This document shows, in pieces, positions 23,101 to 64,000 of a stretch of DNA of 64,000 nt. Every line of letters starts with the position of its first letter. Within the stretch, counting starts at the first letter, position 1. The stretch is from Coturnix japonica (lineage: Eukaryota; Chordata; Aves; Galliformes; Phasianidae). Location: assembly GCF_001577835.2 (NCBI RefSeq), contig NC_029519.1, positions 75,417,999 to 75,481,998 on the forward strand, written 5' to 3'. Made by a program: the position numbers and the translations under genes. The notes under the pieces were generated by a model. That model saw only the letters and a program-made list of their open reading frames with translations. It had not been told where the DNA came from and ran no database searches.

Positions 23101-26100
23101 TGTGCACAAAACTGCTCGTCTCACACCCGAATCTTGGCTGTCGTTTGATACGATTGGGAGGAAAAACACAAATAAGCAGCACTGGGAAGCTGCCATTGGT
23201 GACAGTGTGTGACTGGTGGAGGAAAGACCCTGAGAACGTTCTCCTTTTCCCTCCAGGTTATTTTAGCTCCCAGCAAAATGCAGCTGTTTGTCTGCCTTGC
23301 CTGCCTGGATCGTTCTGCAAGTAAGAAATCCTCGTGTGACCTCAGCTGGGGTGGGGAGGCACAACTGGTATCAGCCGCTGAGAGCCAGCAGTGGCCGGAG
23401 GGCTCTGCAGGCTGCAGGGATCGTGGTGCTGAGATTGGGGTGAGATGATGCTACAAAAGGGGGAGGGAGGATTCTGCCAGCTGTGCTGGAGTCAAGTCCT
23501 ATCCCCATCCCCACCTCAGCTGGGCTGGGGCTGGTGGATGAAGATGGCACCTGGGCTCACGGTGGTCTCGCTGTTCTCCCTCCAGCTCCACCGGCTGCTC
23601 GCTGTGTCTGGCCTGTCCTGCTGGGCATGAGGCTCCACGTGAGGCTGCTGAGGAGTGTTTGCTGTGCCGGGCAGGTGGGTCGTGTCAAAGCAGCATTAAT
23701 GTCTTTGAGATCGTGACTTCCCTGACCTGTCATTCCCACAAAGCTTAGGAAACAGTCCGGTGTTAAACTGCACTCAGCAAGCTCCAAACAGCAGGGAAAG
23801 GTGCTTGAACCTGGAATTAGAGGGGATGAAACGCTGCTGACCTCTGGCTCCTGAATCCCCTCTGCTTTAAAGCTGCCATTCAGCACTAATCCAGCTCCCA
23901 CCTTACTCCCACTGCTTTCAGATTTGAAACCAGGTATCGGTCAGACTCCTTCCCTTTGCTTTTATTCTTCCCTTCCTGCCCCTTTGCTGCTGCCGAAGTT
24001 CAAGCTCAGCTTTTGTCATGCACATGAAGTATTTCATGCATTTTCTCCTCGTGCCTTTGAAAGGAGATTCATCCATATGCAATTGCAAAGGGCCCTGGGT
24101 CCAGTCCCAGATGCTAATGTGTTCTTTTGCTATTTAGGTACATTCAAAGGTCCGGGTGATGCCGCCTGCAAGCCCTGCGAGCCAGGGGAATACCAGCTGC
24201 AGCGGGGCCAGGACAGCTGCGACCTGTGCCCAGAGAACCACTACTGTCCTGTGAGTCTGCTCTGGCTGATTTGGCAGCTGGGATTAATGAGTACAGCTAA
24301 TAGACTTTTAATTAAGGGCAATTTTAGCTTAGTTTGTTTCCTTTTCTTAAATACAGACAAGAGTCCTTGTAGAGCACTGCGGTTGCAATTAGAGCATTAG
24401 GAGGCTGGCTTTGTTCCACCCTTGGCCTTGGTGAGCCATCAGGGCACAGTTAGGGGATAAGACATCCATTAATGAGGTACAGAAGTGTTTAAAACAACAA
24501 GACCTGAATTCGATGATAGCAGCTTCAGTTATTGGTCCTTGGATATTGCAGGTCTTCAGGTTTGTGGCTGGCTGCTGGTTCTACCTCTGCCTCAGTTTGT
24601 CATTTCTAACATCTATTCTGAGACAGCAAGGCAGTGGGTGCTTCGTTAAGCAGGTTTCACAGCACACCCCAACTCAAGAAGGCATCATAGAATCGTTTGA
24701 GTTGGAAGAGAACTATCAGGGCCACCTGGTCCAACTCCAATGCACAGGGACACCTACGGCTCCATCAGGTGCTCAGAGCTGTGTCCAGCCTGACCTGGAG
24801 TGTCTCTAAGGATAACCCATACCAGTTCCTCCCTGGAACATGCTACACACATGCTATACGTAGTACAGAGACAACACTTACCCTCCTGCTACCCGCTCTG
24901 CTGTTTGGCACTGAGGAATTTACTTTTCCTCTTGGTCAGAGCCCAGATGTGAACCCAATCAAGTGCCCTCCCGATGCCTTCTGCCCCATGGGCAGCACAG
25001 CACCCCAGTACTGCATGGAGGTCTTCCTGTACAAGGTGGGCAGCTCCTGCCAGCTGACACCGCTGGTGATCGTCCTCCTGGCCCTCATCTCAGCAGGTGA
25101 GCATTGCTCTTTACTTATGTCTCCACACAGTGCACATTGTGTTTCTTTGAAGTTGGATTTCTTTAAGTCTTTGTGGTTGTTCATCTGTTTAAATGGGAGC
25201 AGAAAGCTGTAGTCCCTTCTTTGTTCATAGCAAAAGCGGCTGTGAGCCATAAGCTCTCCTTGTGCCCGTTCTTCCTTAAGGCTTCCCCCATCCTGACAAC
25301 ACAGTGACCTACAGAGTCATAACATAAAGACTGGAGTCAGGCTGCTGTAATTTGGCCAACAGGGTGAAAGTGGTTTATATGCACAAATTGCCTTTTAAAA
25401 CACGCCTCCTCCACACCAAACAAGTTGTCATTTTTATGCACTACTTTCTATGCAAACGATTCTCCTTTCCACATTTGCAAGTGGGAAAATCACTGAATAT
25501 TAAGTAGGGATATTACAGTAGTAAGATGATGGATTTCTGGTTGTTGTTTATCCCTGGGAGGCAGCTGTGTGTAGAGGCTCCAAAAGAGGCGTTTCTCAGC
25601 CCAGAAGAAAGCAAATGGACAATGTCCCTTCATGTATGAGACTCTCTTCCATCTCAGGTGTCAGACCGCAGCCAAAAAACGTGCCAGGAAAGATACCAGC
25701 TAAAGTATTAATTAGAGAAAGTAGCTCTAAATGAAGCACAGGAAGGGGTCATCTGTGCAGGAACAATGTCCCATTAATCAGCGTCTCTAATAAACAAGTC
25801 TGAGAGTCACAGAACAATGTCCCTCAGTGAAGCCCTGGGTGGCAGAGTTTGCTATGAAGAGGGGTAAAAGCAGCAGCCCACACAGGAACCTGCCAGCATC
25901 TCATGGCTGGGTAACAGCTGAATTGTTTGCCGTGAGGTTGTCAGCTCACACAGTCCACATTTGGATGCGTTTGTCTGGACATATTGCATCATGGTGACAG
26001 ATTCACGCTCTTCTGTTTAGATCAATTTTCCCTGATTATGCTTATGCCAGAACCAGACCAACAGAAATGTCACAGTACTTGATATTTTGCAATTATTTCC

Positions 26101-26667
26101 ATGTCTGTGCACAGCCGAAAAGAAATGTTTTCTGACAGCCCTGATCCCAGTCTAGACTCAGAGCTGATCTAGGTCAGTTACTTCTTGAGCTTCATTGGTG
26201 CTCAAACCGAAGGAGAAGGAAACACTTTGTTTAGAATCATAGAATTGAGTTGGAAGGGACCTTTAAAGGCCATCTGGTCCAACTGCCCTGCAATGAACAG
26301 GGACACCCACAGCTCCATCGGGTGCTCAGAGCCTGACCTGGGGTGTCTCCAGGGATGGGGCAACCTGTGCCAGTGCCTCACCACCATTACTGTAAAAAGC
26401 CCTTCTTTTTAGGTTAACCAGAAGATAATACAGCAATCAGAAAGCACTATAACGAACACTTGACGCTTTACCTTCCTCTCTGAAAGTTAACTATCATTGT
26501 TTCTGTTCCTCGCAGGTGCGATTCTTATCATCTTCGTACTAATCCTGAGAAGAAAGCAAGCATACAGCACAAAGTCATTGAAGTCCCTGCTGCTACCACG
26601 AGGATCAGAGCAGCACGCGACGTATGGAGTGATGGAGCACACGGAGCCGGTGTATGCTGGCTGGTAG
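20152..26667 (+). CDS. Unrecognised mucin-stalk, cysteine-rich type I membrane protein
   Basis: I do not recognise this gene. Nine coding exons with GT-AG introns: 20152-20206, 21493-21960, 22226-22361, 22696-22784, 23257-23320, 23586-23674, 24138-24250, 24940-25096, 26516-26667 (TAG at 26665-26667); the frame closes at 440 aa. Residues 1 to about 23 form a signal peptide (MSPWSPPLLWSLATAWLTG...). Residues about 24-150 are rich in Thr, Pro, Ser and Ala, fit for O-glycosylation. From about 152 to 376 come cysteine modules of the form C-x-x-C-x-x-G-[HYST]-[YFE]...C-x-x-C, resembling GCC2/GCC3 (ephrin-receptor-like) or TNF-receptor repeats. A membrane helix follows (about 380-401), then RRK and a 39-residue tail with TYGVM and VYAGW tyrosines; YGVM fits both YxxPhi and YxxM motifs. 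Sequons include NCS, NVT, NTT and NST. It should sit at the cell surface; ligand and role are unknown. Confidence 0.85.
21224..21336 (+). mobile_element. CR1 LINE 3' tail in intron 1 of the membrane-protein gene
   Basis: Order and wording match the CR1 subfamily tail with 'ggtgttgtactgaaggatgc', 'gggggaatattggtggtagg', 'ggttggactcgttcttgagg' and 'gattccatggttctgtgg'. The element is 5'-truncated and moderately diverged. The copy at 31955-32262 is of the same type. Confidence 0.85.
21493..21960 (+). CDS. Mucin-like stalk exon of the membrane-protein gene (exon 2)
   Basis: A single 468-nt exon encodes the end of the signal peptide and the whole Thr/Pro/Ser/Ala-rich stalk, then the first cysteines in the segment NCSGVNVTACAPCSPG. 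Phases are 1 at both ends, so the exon could be skipped or duplicated without a frame change. The repeated Thr-Pro and Ala-Pro content gives a long open frame on the opposite strand as well (21521-22345), which is a shadow. Boundaries: TTTTAG|GTATTGC and AGCAATG|GTAAGA. Confidence 0.85.
22226..24250 (+). CDS. Cysteine-module exons 3-7 of the membrane-protein gene
   Basis: Five exons (136, 89, 64, 89 and 113 nt) encode tandem GCC2/GCC3-like modules. Exons 4 and 6 have the same length and phases (2 in, 1 out). Both open with an N-glycosylation sequon formed across the splice junction (AA|C then Thr-Thr or Ser-Thr). Exons 3 and 5 both end in an AA dinucleotide after G-S-[YF]-x. This suggests that the two-exon unit (3-4 and 5-6) arose by duplication. 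Exon 7 adds a last module ending C-P-E-N-H-Y-C-P. All cysteine spacing was read by eye. Confidence 0.8.
24684..24836 (-). mobile_element. CR1 LINE 3' tail in intron 7 of the membrane-protein gene
   Basis: Opens on + with 'atcatagaatcgtttgagtt', then 'ggtccaactccaatgcacag' and 'ggctccatcaggtgctcaga', ending in 'gtccagcctgacctggagtg'. It is the antisense of a CR1 tail. A sister copy of the same subfamily and orientation lies at 26233-26410. Confidence 0.88.
24940..26667 (+). CDS. Membrane helix and tail exons 8-9 of the membrane-protein gene
   Basis: Exon 8 (24940-25096) carries a final cysteine-containing segment and the first half of the helix (LTPLVIVLLALISA). Exon 9 (26516-26667) carries the second half (GAILIIFVLIL), the stop-transfer RRK and the tail. 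The helix is therefore split by intron 8, which is about 1.4 kb and holds a CR1 copy. Skipping exon 8 (157 nt, phase 0 to 1) would shift the frame and lose the anchor, a possible route to a soluble form; this is inference. Confidence 0.8.
26233..26410 (-). mobile_element. CR1 LINE 3' tail in intron 8 of the membrane-protein gene
   Basis: On + 'agaatcatagaattgagttg' is followed by 'gaagggacctttaaaggcca', 'cacagctccatcgggtgctc' and 'gacctggggtgtctccaggg'. Same orientation and subfamily as the copy at 24684-24836. It ends about 100 bases before exon 9. Confidence 0.9.
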
Positions 26668-26791
26668 AGGGAGAAATGCAACCTGCAAGCACTGTGTTCC
26701 CTTAGCAGCCATGTGCATTGCCCTGCTGATGTTCTACATGAAATGGACTGAACAGCAGAAGCGACCCCTTTTAATTCCCATCTCCACTCAC

Positions 26792-26797
26792 AATAAA
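26792..26797 (+). terminator. Poly(A) signal AATAAA of the membrane-protein gene
   Basis: A canonical hexamer lies 125 bases after the stop codon and is followed by a T-rich run (26800-26815) that would serve as the downstream element. This gives a short 3' UTR of about 150 bases and supports the predicted last exon. Confidence 0.75.
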
Positions 26798-26819
26798 CAT
26801 GTTTTTTTTCCCCTTTCCT

Positions 26820-28770
26820 TAAGAAACTTCAGCAGTCAGCTCAACAGCTGGAGCAAAGAGCAGCTGCTGCAGATACTGGGGTTCCCACAGCACAATTGTT
26901 TCTACCCAAGCAGGAACCAACACGAATGTTAAATGTTCTTCCTTTGAGGGATATGCACATTTACTTATTTATTTGCCACTCTCAACACTTCACACTATAC
27001 TTGAAATCGAGGGTCAAACGAAAAAAGGAATCCCAAAACTTTCCCCTTCCTATCAACTGTGGGAAAACACGTGCGGCTGAACTTATGGCTGGTTCCCAGA
27101 CAAATATGTCCCTTCTGTTTCCTGCTGTGGTCTCTGATGCTTTGCTTCATATTACTCCACAGAGCTACAGAAGCAACACCTTCCTCCTCCTCCTCCAGTG
27201 AAATTCATTCCCATACCAGGCAGGCTGCAAAGCCCTGCTCAGCTCATCCAGCTGTGATGCTTCCACAGTGCTGTGCTTCATCAGCTCTGAGAGCCCTGGT
27301 TAAAAACAGTACTTACTATTATGAGAGCTGTGCTTTCAAGTGAGTGTGCGCGGAGGTGGAAGCAGGTGTTACTTCTCACTGGAGTCCTTTCCCTGAGCTA
27401 AAGCAGCAGCAGCCAGCTGAAGGATCCCAGCTGCTGGGGGTTAAGTGGCCGCTGCCCTCTGCTGCTCGTTCTTCTCACCCCTGGGGAGGTCGTTGTGCTT
27501 TTCAAGAAAAAGGAAATAAACAACCAAAAAAAAGCAGTTCTCTGATCTGTTACAGATGAGTAAATGGACAGGAAGAGAGGTGCGTTATCCTCTGTGGTAA
27601 GCAATGATGCAGCTGGTAACCCTGCCACCTGCAGCAGCAGCAGCGTGGACCGATCACACACCAAGCTCAGTCCCATCCCAAGGCCCTTTCTGCCCTCGGT
27701 CTCAATATTCCCACTGAAATCTGGTTACCTCCCATCCTCACGCTTTGTTCTTTTCTTCCCACCTCCTCCTCACTCCCAGCAACCTGCTTGAAACGCGCTG
27801 GCTCTCAGAATCCCCTGTTTGCAGCAGCAACCGCCTGGGGACAGGATGGGGCCCTCACCTTGTGGCTTAAGTGGCTGCAGGAGATGATGCTCAACACCCT
27901 CTTCTGTTCTTTCATCCTGAGAGCTGGGGGACAGGGTGTGCACAGCCCCTCTGCCGGGCTCTTAGATGCTGTCCATAGCACGCAGGCACTAAGTTTCTCA
28001 GTGGGCACGGTCAGGGCTTTCTGCAAAAGCAGCAAAAAGGATGGAGTCCTGATATCAGCAGAACACTAAACCAACAGTGCTAAAGCATACTTCTGATTTC
28101 CTCTTAAAGAAGCACAGCTGCAGTCAGGCACAGAAATTCCACCCATGAAGGAAACCAGTGCTGACCTAAAACCTGGCTGAGAAAGAAAAATGTGGTTGAA
28201 TTATAACCTGACCAAACAGGAACAGCAGCATCGACAGCTGAATGGAGCCGGCAGGACGGCGTGACTGCAGCTCAAAATACTTGAAGTCTGTGAAACTCTG
28301 AGTAAGAGGAAACAGCACTGAAGAGGACTGCAAGAAAAAAAAGACTTTTCTATGGTAAGCAACGCTGCGGAAACAAGCTGAAATAAATACAGTCATTATC
28401 ACCTCCACGTGAGCTTAAAGTATCATTTCCAGTGAGTCTCTGAGGAAATGGCAGAGTGCAGGTTTGCACTATGAAAACACCCAGTTCTTTCACTTGCAGA
28501 CCATGCTCAAACAGCATTCAATTAAAACATACGGTAAGAAACAAAACCCCAATGTAAAATACTGCAGAAATATCTATACAGATCTGCTTTTCCCACAGAA
28601 AGAATGAGCAACTTCTAGTTCACAGTCTTTTTGTCTGATGTGAGCTTCCATTGGCCAAGCAGCTTAGTAGCAAAGAGCAGAGAAGAGGTAGAAGGAAGCA
28701 GAAAGTCAAACAGCCGCTGGCTAAGATCTGTTTGTGTCAATTGACGTTATGAAAAGAGCGCCCAGAGAAA
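26820..28770. other. Intergenic stretch between convergent genes
   Basis: About 2 kb between the poly(A) signal of the + strand membrane gene and that of minus strand NSD2. I see no repeat that I recognise, no spliced coding sequence and no RNA gene. Short open frames occur on both strands (for example 27398-27676 minus) but have no recognisable features. Confidence 0.6.
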
Positions 28771-28774
28771 GTTC

Positions 28775-31398
28775 TTTGAACACTGAAGTCTTTATTTACC
28801 CACAGACAGATACAAAAGGGGTGGCTGACCTGCATCCTGCTGTACTAAATGTGCTTGTGGCCCCACCTACCAGGAGGGCAGGGGGCTGTAGGCTCCACAA
28901 CCGATCTGAGAACCGATGGTGTTTCTGCAGCAGTGACAATCGGTAACTATTGGAGCTGGTGGCTTCTGGAAGGGGGAAATCTACCTATTAGGACATTGGG
29001 AACAACTGTTCCAGGGCACCAGAGTCTATGTACGAAGAGAAAAAACAATGAAACAACTACAGATTTAACAAATTATAAAAACAGTGGAATGTAAAGGTAA
29101 GATTTTATAATAACTTATTTAAAGGTATCCTTATAAAGTCTTCCTTACATGGTATAGCATTCAAACAAATAATGGTCCCAATGACATACAATTCCTTCAT
29201 TTTGTTTCAAAGCAATGAGGATCATCTTTCTAATTTACTACCTGATCTCACTTTCCTGAAGAAGCAATAGAAATGTACACAACACCTTTTTTTTTGGTTT
29301 CCACTTGAGGCACAGGCCTACGCTTCACTCCTGGCATAACAAATATCTACAGAAGAGGGTAAATCTCCCTCCAACTCAACTAAGAAATCTTCATTGTTTC
29401 CTTGAGTGCAAGGCTTGGCATACCAGCTTAAAAACACAAACATGTAACACTTCCCCCCCCCACCATCGTTTTGAACTGAGCTGTTTTTTCCATAATTATT
29501 GTTATAGAATTATTTGGGAGGGGAAAAAAAAAAAACCAACACTTTCCAACAGTGTTTATAGAATGGATTAAAACTAAAAAAAAACAAACAACCATCTGTT
29601 GGCTTACAAAATAGAAATCAATGAGTTCAGGACAAGGGCAAGGCTACACTTAAGATCCATTTCAGTTAATAACTCCTAATAACACCAAAGTTTTACGTGT
29701 TGGGAACAAGCGGGGATTCCAGCAATTCCAAAAACTGAATCTGTAATCAAATTCTGAAGGAAAAAAATGTTTGGAAAGAATCTTACATTTTATGATATAG
29801 CGAGGCTTCAATTTCAAAATGGCTACACAGACTTTCTGCGCTATCAAAGGCAAACTAAGCTAGAACATGCACAAATTCTTCAATGAAGGCACGCATTCTG
29901 TTTACATAGGCTGGATAACATGGCACAAGTCAAAACATAATTATAACACTGCCTAATCAGTCACACACCAACGACACGCACTGGGAAGAAACAGGTAAAG
30001 ACATTTTTCTCTACCATTTTTTCCTAGTTCTAGTATTATTTCCATTAAAACTAAGTCTTGGGTATTTATCTCACTGCAAGAGTAGGAGCCCCACGGGAGC
30101 AAAGAAATCAAAACAGCTTTGCTGATGCAACGCAGTGGTCATCAGCTGGTCAAGAGCACAGCTCCTAAAGAAACTCAAGAACGATTCTGAGCGGTCTGCT
30201 AAGTCAAGTAGCCAATTGTACATAAATTGTATAAAGGAGAATGGAGTTGGGCTAAGCTTCATGTTAGAAATGTTCCTCATATGCTTCTTCTTTTTTTCCT
30301 CAAAAATTGCCTTCACTTTTAATTAGTTGTTTGGATAAATCAGATTTAGCACTTGGGCAGCTGGTCAAGCTTCACCTTCTGTTCCATCGCCTCATCCGTG
30401 ATTTTCTTTTTTGTTCCTTGTTGGGCATTTTTTGCATTGCCATAAAGTTGCAATGCCTGGAATCCAAGAATTCCAAAGAAATGTCTGCCTCTGCATGGTT
30501 TGGCATTGAGAAAAGAAACAATTTTTCTTCAAACTTGTAGGCTTGGTATTATTTATTCTTATTAAAACAACAACAAAAAAAATCCTAGGGCACTAGGCCT
30601 AGATTGCGAGACGAGACACCTTTAAATCCAGACCTGCACAGTTCTGCAAGATCAAATCATTTCTATTTTTGCTGGGTGAAAATATAGGAAAAAACAGTAT
30701 AGAAAAAGGTCTCTTACAGTGTAAGATTTCCCATCTCTGGTACAGGGAGTGCCTTTCCTGCCATGTACCATAAATCTTAGTGGGAAGATACTGAAAAACA
30801 TGGTTTAAGGATCATTGGAGAGTTATTTTCTAAGAGCACAAACAAACTGTTCTGTGTGTGGTTACTGTCGGGATATCCACCTGGATCGTGAATGGCATTC
30901 AAGCACTTGCTCAAAAACACACAAGGCAAGCAAATCTCATTGGGACCACAGAGCAAGCCATTTCTCACTTAAAAGGACTCAAGAGCTAATATCTTCTTTC
31001 AAGGATATACTATTTTAAACATCTGTTGATTGACAAATACTATCTCAAAATCTATGTTTACGCCTACCTGGTTTGATATTAACCTACCTCCAACCTGAAA
31101 GAATATTGGAGGGAACCTTATACTTTCGCAACAATTCAAGTGTAACTGTAATGCTGAGTAATAAGTTTGGTTTGTCCTGAAATTTTCTGAACTATGTAGT
31201 TCGTTATCAGTGCAGAAGCAGCAGAAGACTGCTGTGGTTGGCTCAGTGGATTTATAAAACAAAACAAAACAAAAAATCCCCCCCCGATCCCTCCCACCCC
31301 GTAACCTTTACAGAATATATGTAAAATTGTGTCCTTCCCTGGTAATATTCACAACTTATCTACAAGATAGTGTTGGCAGTAGTTACTGCAGTCCATGA
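28775..31398 (-). other. NSD2: 3' UTR of NSD2
   Basis: Non-coding sequence between the NSD2 stop codon and a minus strand AATAAA at 28791-28796. A further minus strand AATAAA at 30552-30557 could give a shorter form. The stretch is AT-rich with many T runs on the sense strand. The length of about 2.6 kb is plausible for NSD2 but rests on the hexamers only. Confidence 0.65.
28791..28796 (-). terminator. Poly(A) signal AATAAA, probable NSD2 distal 3' end
   Basis: Reads TTTATT on +, which is AATAAA on the minus strand, about 2.6 kb after the NSD2 stop. Just downstream on the sense strand is GT- and T-rich sequence (28745-28785). It is the last good hexamer before the 2-kb gap to the opposing gene. 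Confidence 0.6.
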
Positions 31399-62198
<30,800 letters not shown>

Positions 62199-64000
62199 CT
62201 ATACATGCAGAAATAGGGTTTCATTAAAAAAAAAGAAGACCACCGAAAAGGACGGAATCTGTTCTTCCATAGCTTCAGAAAACTGGATACAAACAAGTTA
62301 TCTAATGCTTCTCCTACACATGGAACTACATTTGAGCATTTTGTACCCAGTTTTGTTGTTTTATTTTTTAATAACCATTTCTTTCTCTAAAAAGAGAATC
62401 GTTTAGCAGATTCAGAAGCATTAAGAACCATTTTGGAACCATTTGCCTTTTAATATACAGAAAATTGACTACATGTAAATCCTGTGGCATGATGATTCAA
62501 AAACGTTCGATTATTACTGGATGAAGTTAAAGTCTATCCCACAGAAAACAGGCAAATGATATTGGAGTATGTGCTCGCCTATAAAGACATCCAGCAATTT
62601 ATTGCAGAACTCACTATTCATAGGGAATCTCCTATCTTAGCAGAGAGACCTACTCAAATTAGCATCAGAGGTAACATTTGTCATTTTACAGTATTTACAC
62701 AAATGCTGGGAATTCAAAAAGCTGTGCATCTTTTCTTAGTAGAAACGCAATACGCAATAGCTATCAACATTGAAATCAACTCACTTCCTAGGTAGTTTAT
62801 TCAACACAAACAAAAAAGCCAGAAACCCCTTCAGTATTTCCATACTTTCTCTTAAGGAAAGACAGATTTGGTAACGTACAGAAATCAGAAAACTCTTAAG
62901 ATTCTGCACTGTACCAAAATGAAACACAGCCCTTGGTCACTCGCTCACTACCCAGCATTCTCCAGTTCTAATCAACAGTGCCACCATTTATTACTGTAGT
63001 GATGCAACCAATACCCCAAAATCACGGAGCAAAATGAGAAGTAGGCCAATAAAGCCAAGTGTTCAAACAGTAACACCATTCAACAGTAAGACATCTTGTT
63101 CTGTGGAACTGATTAACCCTAACTTGTTAGAACTGAGTATTTTTACATTACAAATTCTGGTGTCAAGCAAGGTACAAGCGTGACTAAAGCTTCTCCAGAG
63201 GTTGGAATGGTTGTAACATCTTCCTTCCACTGAGATTAATTAGGGCCTAGTAAGAAAACACATGTAATTTTCTCCCTACTTCACTAGAATTCTTTTTGCT
63301 TTTAGCTCATATAATTTCCTCGCTCATAGGATATAACTACCTTTGGGGGCCTCTATTCAAAGTCTGATTAAACCTGAGAAGTGCCCAAAAAGTTACCGAG
63401 GAGACAACACAAACAGATCTACAAGACACCTCTTCTACACATCTCACTCTGTAAAGAAAACTAGGTAGGATCAATTCTGACCACTGGCTGCTGACCGTAT
63501 ATAGTTCACTCTGTCCAACAAGGGCAAAGAATTACTTAACTTTCTAAGGAATATCTACCTTTGTATGCACAAATGGCCTTAGTGTTACCTCCAGCTCCAA
63601 TAAAATACAAATAAAAATGTGTCGATAAAATAGGAAAGCAGTGAAATGACAGGCAAAATAAAGCCATGTTTCTTAATGATCAGTGGACGCACGCAAAGTT
63701 GGACACCAACATCTTCATACTACAACATTCAATTCCTCCCATACACAGTTGAAACAGAACATGTGAAAGTCATGCACTTCTTCAAGAGATTTTTCTAAAC
63801 ATGAACAAAATTATGAAAAGTCCTGGATCTAGGATCGATATCTCTACAGGTGTATAAAAAATGGTGCTTAGATCAGGCACATACCAGCTCATCCAAGTAA
63901 AGCAAACTACCTCCATTCTTATTTGTCTTGATATTCAACAATTCCTTACACTTGCAGAAAGCTTCAATTGTACACCCTGCTATTGATATTAATGCTTCAT
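62199..64000 (-). other. NSD2 intron running off the right edge
   Basis: AT-rich sequence with no recognised repeat and no match to the expected upstream NSD2 exon (the SQFLVFCQKHRDE part of the HMG box). The short open frames show no known features. The intron is at least 1.8 kb long. Confidence 0.7.

Noticed and set aside
22226-24250. Calling the membrane gene a TNF-receptor superfamily member
   Set aside because: The modules have short CxxC pairs and Gly-[HYSTE] spacing closer to GCC2/GCC3 repeats; the full six-cysteine TNFR pattern and a death domain or TRAF motif are not seen.

Overview
This window looks like bird genomic DNA, most likely from a galliform. It has intron-rich vertebrate genes, a CpG-rich promoter, low repeat density, and interspersed repeats that are nearly all CR1 LINE tails with the avian 3' signature (copies of ATTCTATG). 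No bacterial, viral or CRISPR feature was seen.

Layout. (1) Positions 1-131 hold a CR1 fragment. About 170-1110 is a CpG-rich promoter with a repeated YY1-like motif. (2) NELFA, subunit A of the negative elongation factor, is complete on the + strand in 11 coding exons (702-15884, 525 aa), with a probable 3' UTR to about 19015. (3) A second + strand gene of 9 coding exons (20152-26667, 440 aa) encodes an unrecognised type I membrane protein: signal peptide, Pro/Thr/Ser/Ala-rich mucin-like stalk, cysteine-rich GCC2/GCC3 (ephrin-receptor-like) modules, one membrane helix and a short tyrosine-containing tail. In human, as I recall it, NELFA and NSD2 lie tail to tail with almost no gap, so this gene is the main novelty. 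(4) NSD2 (WHSC1/MMSET), a histone H3K36 methyltransferase, runs on the minus strand from beyond the right edge to a stop at 31399-31401, with a long 3' UTR to about 28775. The window holds its last 17 coding exons (894 codons): second half of the HMG box, linker, PHD fingers, second PWWP, AWS-SET-post-SET and the C-terminal PHD/C5HCH module.

Both recognised genes act on RNA polymerase II chromatin: NELFA in promoter-proximal pausing, NSD2 in marking transcribed chromatin with H3K36me2. The gene between them shows no link to either and looks like a cell-surface protein.

Exon borders were set by hand from GT-AG (twice GC-AG) sites, reading-frame continuity and remembered human protein sequences. 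Frames close exactly: NELFA 1578 nt, the membrane gene 1323 nt, NSD2 part 2685 nt, all multiples of three.

Most notable: the membrane-protein gene and its duplicated exon pairs, two GC-AG introns in NSD2, a candidate alternative terminal exon after the HMG box, a four-copy YY1-like array at the NELFA promoter, and a GC-rich structured block in the NSD2 intron where the human H/ACA RNA SCARNA22 (ACA11) is expected.
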